This document shows, one piece after another, positions 6,728-12,609 of a DNA stretch of 14,438 bases. The notes beneath the pieces were generated by a model. That model saw nothing but the letters and a program-made list of their open reading frames with translations. It was not told the DNA's origin and ran no database searches. The translations under genes were made by a program, and so were the position numbers. The stretch spans positions 1 through 14,438 of the forward strand of contig CALCNY010000193.1 in assembly GCA_937897585.1 (NCBI GenBank), read 5' to 3'. The DNA comes from an uncultured Chitinophagaceae bacterium. GTDB taxonomy: Bacteria > Bacteroidota > Bacteroidia > Chitinophagales > Chitinophagaceae. How positions within the stretch are numbered: the first letter of the stretch is position 1; each line of letters starts with the position of its first letter.

Positions 6728-7228
6728 ATGAGTTTAGACAATTTTCAAATCTCTGTTGGTTTAACAACAGAATTGTATAAGAATTCATTGGTAGCTTTAG
6801 ATACACCTCAAGTAAAAAGCAATTCTTTAAAGCCGCAATCCCTGAATTTTCTTGGTAAGAATCAAAAGCAAATACTAATTCTGGTGAATGACAATGAAGC
6901 AGTATACCTTAATGATGCTGATACTGCGCTTTTAACCGGAATTCTAAACGCCTGTAAATTGAATTTTAATGATATCGCTTTACTCAATCTTTCACAAATT
7001 AGTGAAATAGATATATCCTTGTTACAAGACAATTTTAAACCTACAGTAATGATAACTTTCGGCATCAATTTGACATCAATTGAAATTGAACAACATTATG
7101 AATATTATGTAATAAACAAAATGAAATCAATGACTTTTTTAAACGCAGCTTCATTAACTCAAATAGGCAAAAATGTAGAAGAAAAAAAACTATTATGGAA
7201 TTGCCTGAAATCAATTTTTTCAATTTAA
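6728..7228 (+). CDS. Uncharacterised protein resembling DNA polymerase III psi subunit (HolD-like)
   Basis: A 166-residue cytoplasmic protein without signal peptide or membrane segment. I do not recognise it by identity. Its layout recalls HolD/psi: a beta strand KQILILVND (47-55), a helix that ends LLTGILNACKL (68-78), a second strand with NDIALLNL (81-88), a short segment before FKPTVMITFGI (103-113), and the close LNAASLTQIGKNVEEKKLLWNCLKSIF. The last part resembles the psi ending in which a short strand, a leucine-rich helix and A/K-K-x-x-LW follow each other. Psi links the clamp loader to SSB through chi. The long internal tyrosine-rich stretch and the leucine-rich N-terminus are unlike E. 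coli HolD. It is first in an operon, nine bases before rdgB. The fold assignment is an inference; a family of unknown function restricted to Bacteroidota is the alternative. Confidence 0.72.
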   Translation: MSLDNFQISVGLTTELYKNSLVALDTPQVKSNSLKPQSLNFLGKNQKQILILVNDNEAVYLNDADTALLTGILNACKLNFNDIALLNLSQISEIDISLLQDNFKPTVMITFGINLTSIEIEQHYEYYVINKMKSMTFLNAASLTQIGKNVEEKKLLWNCLKSIFSI

Positions 7229-7237
7229 AAATCAACG

Positions 7238-7828
7238 ATGTCTGTATTAATTTTCGCAACAAATAATAATAATAAAATTCAGGAAATCAGGAGTATTTTA
7301 AATGACAGCATGCAAATCATCGGACTTCGTGAAGCAGGCATTTTTACTGATATTCCAGAGCCTCACCCTACATTAGAAGAAAACGCAAGAGAAAAATCCA
7401 CTTTCATTTTCAAATTAACGAATTCAGATTGTTTCAGTGAAGATACAGGTTTGGAAGTTTTTTCACTAAACGGTGAACCTGGGGTAAAAAGCGCAAGATA
7501 TGCGGGTGATGAAAATGACAACCAAAAAAACATCGAAAAGCTACTACAGAATATGGCTTTAGTAAATGACAGAAGAGCCCAATTCAGAACCGTCATTTCA
7601 CTTATTGAAAATGGAATAGAAATTCAATTTGAAGGCATTTGCAAAGGCAACATTATTGAAACACAAAGAGGTGAAAAAGGATTTGGTTACGACTCAATAT
7701 TTATTCCTGATGGCAGCGACAAAACATTTGCAGAAATGGAAATCGCAGAAAAAAATATCTTTAGTCACAGAAAAAAAGCAACTTCAAAATTGATTGACTT
7801 TTTAAACAAAAATCATGGCAAGAATTAA
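7238..7828 (+). CDS. rdgB: XTP/dITP diphosphatase (Ham1/RdgB family)
   Basis: A 196-residue enzyme of normal length that hydrolyses the non-canonical nucleotides ITP, dITP and XTP to their monophosphates plus diphosphate, keeping deaminated purines out of DNA and RNA. The family signature is complete: the N-terminal phosphate-binding FATNNNNKIQEI (6-17), EENAREKS (47-54), the metal-binding SEDTGLEV (67-74) followed by GEPGVKSARYAG (79-90), GFGYDSIFIP (148-157) with the base-recognition loop, and SHRKKA (176-181). It sits second in the operon and its end overlaps the start of the thioesterase gene by 14 bases. The pairing with a possible polymerase subunit upstream fits a shared link to replication, but that could be coincidence. 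Confidence 0.96.
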   Translation: MSVLIFATNNNNKIQEIRSILNDSMQIIGLREAGIFTDIPEPHPTLEENAREKSTFIFKLTNSDCFSEDTGLEVFSLNGEPGVKSARYAGDENDNQKNIEKLLQNMALVNDRRAQFRTVISLIENGIEIQFEGICKGNIIETQRGEKGFGYDSIFIPDGSDKTFAEMEIAEKNIFSHRKKATSKLIDFLNKNHGKN

Positions 7829-8246
7829 AATTGAAATACCTGAAAAAATTCATGATAGGCTAAGCATTTCCGTTAGAATCACAGACGTCAATTATGGCAA
7901 CCACATGGGTAATGATGCTTTGGTGAGTATCATTCATGAGGCAAGAGTTCAATGGTTAATTAAAATGGGATATACAGAAATGAATATCGTAGGGGCTTCC
8001 ATAATCATGAGTGACCTTGCTGTTTGTTATTTAAGCGAGTCATTTTATGGCGATCAACTTGATATCAGTATCGCAATTGGAGAAATTAGTTCTGCAGGAT
8101 TTGAACTTTATTACTTAATAGAAACGGTTAGAGAAGAGAAAAAAATCACTATAGCAAAAGCAAAAACGGGAATTGTATTTTATGATTACAAAAGCAAAAA
8201 GATTGCAATGGTTCCCAACGATTTTAAAACAAAAATCAACTCATGA
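7815..8246 (+). CDS. Hotdog-fold acyl-CoA/acyl-ACP thioesterase (4HBT/YbgC type)
   Basis: A 143-residue single hotdog domain, the usual length for YbgC/FadM-like thioesterases, which cleave the thioester of acyl-CoA or acyl-ACP. The active-site segment is TDVNYGNHMGND (23-34), where D24, N26 and H30 occupy the positions of the catalytic Asp/Asn/His region before the long helix HEARVQWLIKMG (41-52). YLSESFYGDQLDI (72-84) and the strand TIAKAKTGIVFYDY (112-125) complete the fold. The substrate cannot be read from the sequence. The ATG lies inside the end of rdgB, which indicates translational coupling, and the last 11 bases overlap the end of the convergent aroE. Confidence 0.88.
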   Translation: MARIKIEIPEKIHDRLSISVRITDVNYGNHMGNDALVSIIHEARVQWLIKMGYTEMNIVGASIIMSDLAVCYLSESFYGDQLDISIAIGEISSAGFELYYLIETVREEKKITIAKAKTGIVFYDYKSKKIAMVPNDFKTKINS

Positions 8247-8982
8247 TACCCTGCCAATATAACCAATTGGCCTCAGCCTGAATCAGGAACATTTCGTGAC
8301 CATTTTTCACCATCGCGCCTTTAGCTTTTCCCCTTTTCATAAATAAGGTTTCTTCAGGCTTGTAAACCAAATCATATAAAAAATGTCTGTCGCTGATGTA
8401 ATGATAAGGGATATCAGGGCTTCCTTCTTCGTCGGGAGTCATTCCTGCCGGTGTCGTATTGATAATTAATGGAAACGCATCCATCATTTGTTCGTCAATC
8501 TGCTCATAAAATATATCACCTTTGGTTGCAGATTGGGAACGACTTACAGTCAAGAAATCAATGTTGTTTTTTTTCAAAATATACTGAACGCCTTTGGAAG
8601 CACCACCCATGCCTAACACTAATGCTTTTTTATGATGAGTTTGCAATAAAGGCAACAATGATTTTTCAAAACCGATCACATCTGTGTTATGACCTATTAA
8701 TTCGCCGTTTTTGATGACAATACAATTTACGGCACCTATTCCTGTAGCTGCTTCGTCTAACCGTGTTAGATATGGAATTACAGTTTCCTTATGAGGCTTT
8801 GTAACCGCAAGGCCTTCAATTTCAGGATTGTTTGCAATTAATGTTGGAAAGTCTTTGATGGATTCAATTGGAAACAATTCAAACTTAGTATCATTTATTC
8901 CTTGATCTATGAATTTCTGAGTAAAGAAAATCTTAGAAAAAGAATGCCCCAAAGGATAACCAATCAGACCGAAAATCCTCAT
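8236..8982 (-). CDS. aroE: Shikimate dehydrogenase
   Basis: A 248-residue NADPH-dependent enzyme that reduces 3-dehydroshikimate to shikimate in aromatic amino acid synthesis. It is slightly shorter than E. coli AroE. S14 and S16 in GYPLGHSFSK bind substrate, K65 in VTKPHKE is the catalytic lysine, N86 (GAVNC) and D101 (GHNTDVIGF) complete the active site, GMGGASKGV (124-132) is the NADP-binding turn, NTTPAGM (175-181) is standard, and Q235 lies in GHEMFLIQA. One oddity is A59 where the family usually has Asn (NVTxPxK). The 3' end overlaps that of the convergent thioesterase gene. A 72-base gap separates it from the upstream ComA-like gene; no convincing promoter is seen there, so readthrough from upstream is possible. 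Confidence 0.95.
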   Translation of the reverse strand: MRIFGLIGYPLGHSFSKIFFTQKFIDQGINDTKFELFPIESIKDFPTLIANNPEIEGLAVTKPHKETVIPYLTRLDEAATGIGAVNCIVIKNGELIGHNTDVIGFEKSLLPLLQTHHKKALVLGMGGASKGVQYILKKNNIDFLTVSRSQSATKGDIFYEQIDEQMMDAFPLIINTTPAGMTPDEEGSPDIPYHYISDRHFLYDLVYKPEETLFMKRGKAKGAMVKNGHEMFLIQAEANWLYWQGIMS

Positions 8983-9054
8983 CTTTTTATTTATTGATTT
9001 TATGAAAACAGCGGAAATAAATTTCTATTTTAAAAAGACAAGATTTCATTAAAG

Positions 9055-9816
9055 TTACTTGTCAAGATACAATTCAAAAGTATCTCCTCTCAAACCAATT
9101 CTCATGGCTTCTAAGGCTATTATTTCTGAAGGTGCAATGTTTCCTAAATTTACATTGCATCCAATGAGTTCAAGGAAATAAAGTTGTTGTGCTTTTTGAG
9201 GAGCTTCCCAAAGAATATTTTCAGCAGGTATTTGAGTAAGAATTTCCTGAACAAGACCTTCTCTTACTTCACCAGAACCTCTGTATATGCCTACGTTTCC
9301 CGCTTCTCTAGCTTCAGCAATTACGTATGCTGAACCTGCATTCAATTCGGCACGCATTAATTCGATCCATTTGTAAGGTGGAATAATATGAGCAGCATCT
9401 TTACTTCCAACTTCGCTTAATACAACGCCATGTTTTGTCAATTTCTCGATATAACCACATTTTTCTGCATGAGGAATTGTGATTGATCCATCACTTACTT
9501 CCATATAACTCACACCAAATTCCTTACAAACATTGATGTAGTCTTCAAATTGATTTCTAATCAAAAAGGCTTCGAAAAGTGTACCTCCAAAATAAACAGG
9601 CATGTCATAAGAACGATATACTTCAAGTTTTTCTTTAAGATTTGGAGTCACAAATGAAGTCCCAAAACCAAGTTTCACCATATCAATATGAGGATGACCA
9701 ACTTCCATTAGATTTTTAGCCTCATTAGTACTGAGACCTTTATCCATAATCATTGTGATACCATTTTTTCTTGGCTTTACTGCTCTGTCTGGGATTTGAG
9801 TAAGATTGAAATTCAT
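9055..9816 (-). CDS. Phosphosulfolactate synthase family protein (ComA-like)
   Basis: A 253-residue protein matching the ComA family, which adds sulfite to phosphoenolpyruvate to give (R)-phosphosulfolactate. This is the first step of coenzyme M synthesis in methanogens and of sulfolactate synthesis in some Bacillus. Conserved blocks occur in family order: KPRKNGITMIMDKGL (14-28), DMVKLGFGTS (45-54), YFGGTLFEAF (75-84), YMEVSDGSI (104-112), LSEVGSKD (133-140) with the expected lysine, VIAEAREAGNVGIY (165-178), ILWEAPQKAQQ (201-211), VNLGNIAPSE (222-231) and the end RIGLRGDTF (239-247). No ComB-like phosphatase or ComC-like dehydrogenase is next to it. A bacterium of this kind should not make coenzyme M, so the product may feed sulfolactate, cysteate or sulfonolipid formation; that is inference. 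The gene has its own promoter box and probably leads into aroE. Confidence 0.9.
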   Translation of the reverse strand: MNFNLTQIPDRAVKPRKNGITMIMDKGLSTNEAKNLMEVGHPHIDMVKLGFGTSFVTPNLKEKLEVYRSYDMPVYFGGTLFEAFLIRNQFEDYINVCKEFGVSYMEVSDGSITIPHAEKCGYIEKLTKHGVVLSEVGSKDAAHIIPPYKWIELMRAELNAGSAYVIAEAREAGNVGIYRGSGEVREGLVQEILTQIPAENILWEAPQKAQQLYFLELIGCNVNLGNIAPSEIIALEAMRIGLRGDTFELYLDK

Positions 9817-9837
9817 TGCTTATTTGTAAATTTTGAG

Positions 9838-9845
9838 CAAATATA
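9838..9845 (-). promoter_or_regulatory. Bacteroidota -7 promoter box for the ComA-like gene
   Basis: The minus strand reads TATATTTG, an exact TAnnTTTG match, 21 bases before the ATG. No TTG lies at the right -33 distance. It shows that the ComA-like gene need not depend on transcription from the TPR gene upstream. Confidence 0.65.
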
Positions 9846-9886
9846 TTCAATCACGCTGACATTTGAGTTGGTTTCAAATCAACGAA

Positions 9887-11314
9887 TTATTTCTTTCGAG
9901 ATTTTGACTTTTTAAATTGTGAAATCAATTCAACTACTTGTTGGTTTTGTAAAATAGAAGGTTTTATTTCAATAAACTGTTTGATGAGTTTGGGATTGGC
10001 TTTTAACGCATACTCAAGATATTGTAATGCTTGCTTGGATTGCCCCATTGCAAAAAGAAAAGCAGATTTAAAATAAACAAAAATAGGTTTTGAATCTGTA
10101 TGTTCAAAAGCTGTTGCGGCATATTCAAAACCCTCCTCGAAAAGTTGACCTTGATAGAAACATTTTAATAACTCTATCCAGCCATTTGTATTTTTCGGTC
10201 GAATTCTAACCACATTACCGAGATAAGTTATGGCTTCATCAAACTGTTGGAGCTGCATATAACAACGACCTAAAGCCAAATTATATTCGGGTTGTAATAA
10301 ATGATTTTTCAAAGCAATTTGCAACGACTTAATTGCATTTTGCCAATTGCCTTCATTGATATAAGTACAAGCAATCTTGTAATGCATTTGGCTGTCTTCC
10401 TGATTTAAGTGGCTGGCTTTTTTATAATTGAATCTTGCTTGTGCATAGTTGTTCATTTTATCATAACTATGACCAATAGCTTCATAAATTACAGCTTCAG
10501 GAATTGATAATTCCAGTACTTTTTCCAATACTTCTATAGCTTCTTTATATTTCTTGAGTCTGATGAAAGCATCGCCCATGTTTCTATAAGCATAATCAAA
10601 CTTTTCGTTAATTGCTGCTGCATACTGGTAGGCATCAATTGATTTTTCATACAATTTTATACCTTGATAAGCTGCTCCTAAATTAAACCAAGCCAATTCG
10701 CTGAATGGATTTTTGTCTATTATCCATTGATGTAATTTTATGCCTTCTTCATTTCTGCCAGTGTGATCAGTCCAGAAACATATTTTATATAACGCCTCTT
10801 CATTGTTGGGATCCTGATGCAGAATCATTTTTAAGCAATCAAACACTTTTTCAAAATTCTCATAATCATCATACACATCTGCCAACTCAAATAAAAGATT
10901 AATTCTATCTTCTCCATCAAAAGAATGAATAGCAGTTTCAAGTAACTCAGCAGCTTCTTCCTGCTTATCCAAAGCCAATAAAGCGTCAGTTTTAATAATA
11001 AAAAGATTGGAATCGCTGTTGTCTAACAAAGAGGCTTTTTCTAAGTATATCAAACAATCTTCGTACCTCCTGAATGAAAGTAATATGTCTGCTTTTATGA
11101 TCAACAACATGGAAGAATAAGGAAACTGATTGATGCCGAATTCTGCAGCTTCCAATGCATCTTGAGATTGATCTTTTTGAATGTAATAATCTGCAATTTG
11201 TTCAAACCCTTCCTCTTCTATGAATGTAAACCCTTTACCTGATTTCATTTTCAAGTATTGCATCAGTAATTCTCTTATTTCGCTATTGTTGTGCCTGTAA
11301 GGGTTATTGCTCAT
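9887..11314 (-). CDS. Cytoplasmic tetratricopeptide (TPR) repeat protein
   Basis: From the ATG at 11314 this is 475 residues, nearly all helical TPR hairpins (roughly residues 35-440, about ten to twelve units). Good TPR examples are AWFNLGAAYQGIKLYEKSIDAYQYAAAIN, split here only by unit borders, and the later YNLALGRCYMQLQQFDEAITYL. No signal peptide, membrane segment or catalytic domain is present, and the end is lysine-rich (KKSKSRKK). TPR arrays bind partner proteins; the partner is unknown. I recall closely similar proteins in Chitinophagaceae, which supports the lineage call. The frame extends 10 codons further to a TTG at 11344, but the internal ATG, followed by MSNNPYRHNN, is the more natural start. 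Its stop lies 70 bases before the ComA-like gene. Confidence 0.88.
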   Translation of the reverse strand: MSNNPYRHNNSEIRELLMQYLKMKSGKGFTFIEEEGFEQIADYYIQKDQSQDALEAAEFGINQFPYSSMLLIIKADILLSFRRYEDCLIYLEKASLLDNSDSNLFIIKTDALLALDKQEEAAELLETAIHSFDGEDRINLLFELADVYDDYENFEKVFDCLKMILHQDPNNEEALYKICFWTDHTGRNEEGIKLHQWIIDKNPFSELAWFNLGAAYQGIKLYEKSIDAYQYAAAINEKFDYAYRNMGDAFIRLKKYKEAIEVLEKVLELSIPEAVIYEAIGHSYDKMNNYAQARFNYKKASHLNQEDSQMHYKIACTYINEGNWQNAIKSLQIALKNHLLQPEYNLALGRCYMQLQQFDEAITYLGNVVRIRPKNTNGWIELLKCFYQGQLFEEGFEYAATAFEHTDSKPIFVYFKSAFLFAMGQSKQALQYLEYALKANPKLIKQFIEIKPSILQNQQVVELISQFKKSKSRKK

Positions 11315-11433
11315 GTCGATGGTTGTTACTTGTAATTTAGTCAAAAAATGAAGGAATTCATGTTTTTTAATCCCTTTTTTGAAAATCTTGTATTTTTTGA
11401 AAAAATGAAAAAAAAGTGGATTACAAATTTTAA

Positions 11434-11458
11434 TTGAAAATAAATAAGATTATATTTG
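11434..11458 (+). promoter_or_regulatory. Promoter of the small exported protein gene
   Basis: TATATTTG at 11451-11458 matches TAnnTTTG exactly, with a TTG at 11434-11436 in the -33 region, at slightly short spacing. Transcription should begin near 11465, which decides the start of the following gene in favour of the ATG at 11480 over the TTG at 11456, since that TTG lies inside the box. Confidence 0.65.
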
Positions 11459-11479
11459 TTTAAGTTTTATTTATCAATA

Positions 11480-11833
11480 ATGACACGTTCAGCCAAAACC
11501 ATATTGCTTTTAACATTCATTCTTGTAAATATCTTGAATGGTTTTGCAGATCGTGGTGTAAGAAAAAGAGCTAAAAACAAAGTCATTCTGAATATTTCCA
11601 ATACTGTATCTTTTAGAAACTCTCTTGATTTTAATCTTAAAACAGGATTAAAGTATAAAGGATTATTACTTACAGAACCTAAGCCAATTACAAGTTATGT
11701 TTCCTTAAACGGTATCAATACCTATCAAAAAGGAAATACAATTTACATTACTCCATACAAGCAAAAAGTAATTGTACCTGAATTAAGACAAGGTTACGCT
11801 GGAATGAAGTTGATTCTAAAGTCAAAAGATTAA
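11480..11833 (+). CDS. Small exported protein of unknown function
   Basis: A 117-residue protein starting MTRSAKTILLLTFILVNI, a clear signal peptide with likely cleavage after residues 21-23 (GFA). The mature part is basic at first (RGVRKRAKNK) and then mostly short beta strands: KVILNISNTVSF, SYVSLNGIN, GNTIYITPYKQKVIVP and the last strand MKLILKSK. No cysteine, no lipobox and no sorting domain are present, so a soluble periplasmic or envelope-associated beta protein is likely. I do not recognise the family. The frame is open up to a TTG at 11456, but that codon is part of the promoter box, so the ATG at 11480 was chosen. It diverges from the TPR gene and its end lies ten bases from the convergent GLPGLI-like gene, with no clear terminator between them. 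Confidence 0.75.
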   Translation: MTRSAKTILLLTFILVNILNGFADRGVRKRAKNKVILNISNTVSFRNSLDFNLKTGLKYKGLLLTEPKPITSYVSLNGINTYQKGNTIYITPYKQKVIVPELRQGYAGMKLILKSKD

Positions 11834-11843
11834 TATCTGATAA

Positions 11844-12497
11844 TTACTCCCCTTTCTTTAAGCTGATTGCATCTTGATAACTGATTACTCTGTAACCAGA
11901 TTTTGGAACATCAAAAATATTTGAAGACAATACTTCGTAATTTATTCCTGTCAAAGAATATATATAAGTTATCCCGTTATTAAAATCTTCAAACTGAACA
12001 GGAACACCTTGAATAGCAGGAAAAGCTATTGTGTAATTATTATTTACAATAGTAATGGTTGTATCATAATAGACTGTAAGCTTTCCTCCATTTTGTAATG
12101 ATGCAGTTGCCACTTTGCAAACAATTTCATTAATCTTTTTTTCAGTGTTTTCGAATTTGAAATCAATATTTCTAAATAGTTGATTCTGTGTCAACCAATC
12201 TTGTTTTGTTAGATTGATCATTAATTTTTGACCACTATATTCTTTAAGTATAACTCCTTTATCAGTTTTGTTGTTGTAAATGGTAGTTTCTGTTCCTATG
12301 CTGTTGATGAAATCTGATTTTGTCTGACTGCCTTTAATAAAAAGCTGGTAGGTCGCATTAGGTGTAGCGTTGTTATTTTTATCTCCATTTTTTTTGATGA
12401 CAATATTGTATTTCAAAGTGGCATCTGTAATAAGTCTTTGGGAAAAGCCATTTACGAAAACGATAGTTAATAAAATGGTGAATATGAATTGTTTCAT
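11844..12497 (-). CDS. Secreted GLPGLI/DUF4412-like protein
   Basis: A 217-residue protein starting MKQFIFTILLTIVFVNGFSQ, a signal peptide with the common Bacteroidota cleavage after FSQ. The mature protein is a long antiparallel beta array: ATLKYNIVI (26-34), YQLFIKGSQTKSDF (50-63), GVILKEYSGQKLMINL (81-96), then the marker stretch KKINEIVCKVATASLQNGG (120-138) and KLTVYYDTTI (139-148), followed by AIQGVPVQFE (161-170) and FDVPKSGYRVIS (195-206). This order (strand pairs, the kkI.GY.ckkA-like segment, vyYt, lxGxPlxf, FxxPxGY) is that of GLPGLI and DUF4412 envelope proteins, related in shape to LolA-like folds. Their function is not established. An upstream TTG at 12539 would add 14 residues ahead of the signal peptide and overlaps the promoter, so the ATG at 12497 was taken. 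It lies downstream of yidC but is cut off from it by a strong terminator. Confidence 0.82.
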   Translation of the reverse strand: MKQFIFTILLTIVFVNGFSQRLITDATLKYNIVIKKNGDKNNNATPNATYQLFIKGSQTKSDFINSIGTETTIYNNKTDKGVILKEYSGQKLMINLTKQDWLTQNQLFRNIDFKFENTEKKINEIVCKVATASLQNGGKLTVYYDTTITIVNNNYTIAFPAIQGVPVQFEDFNNGITYIYSLTGINYEVLSSNIFDVPKSGYRVISYQDAISLKKGE

Positions 12498-12515
12498 CAG
12501 TATTTTTCTTTTTAA

Positions 12516-12539
12516 TAAAGATATAAACAAGTAGGGCAA
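12516..12539 (-). promoter_or_regulatory. Promoter of the GLPGLI-like gene
   Basis: On the minus strand a TTG (12539-12537) is followed after 13 bases by TATCTTTA (12523-12516), one base off TAnnTTTG. It lies 18 bases before the ATG and just after the yidC terminator, so the gene can be expressed on its own. Confidence 0.5.
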
Positions 12540-12557
12540 TTTCAGAAACGAAAGACG

Positions 12558-12590
12558 TTAAAAAAGCTGTACCAAAAATAGTACAGCTTT
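12558..12590 (-). terminator. Strong intrinsic terminator downstream of yidC
   Basis: A perfect 10-bp stem, AAAGCTGTAC and GTACAGCTTT (12563-12572 with 12581-12590), surrounds the loop CAAAAATA. On the minus strand it is followed by a T-run, 20 bases after the yidC stop. Confidence 0.92.
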
Positions 12591-12609
12591 ATAAGATTTT
12601 CTGGGTTAA

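Noticed and set aside
8469..8714. Plus-strand open frame opposite aroE
   Set aside because: It lies wholly antisense to a well-conserved enzyme and its translation has no protein-like pattern.
11315..11344. TTG start that would extend the TPR protein by 10 residues
   Set aside because: An in-frame ATG follows at 11314 and the extension carries no recognisable sequence.
11456..11479. TTG start that would extend the small exported protein by 8 residues
   Set aside because: The TTG is the last part of an exact TAnnTTTG promoter box, and the ATG at 11480 gives a clean signal peptide.
12498..12539. TTG start that would add 14 residues to the GLPGLI-like protein
   Set aside because: It would place extra sequence ahead of a normal signal peptide and overlaps the predicted promoter.
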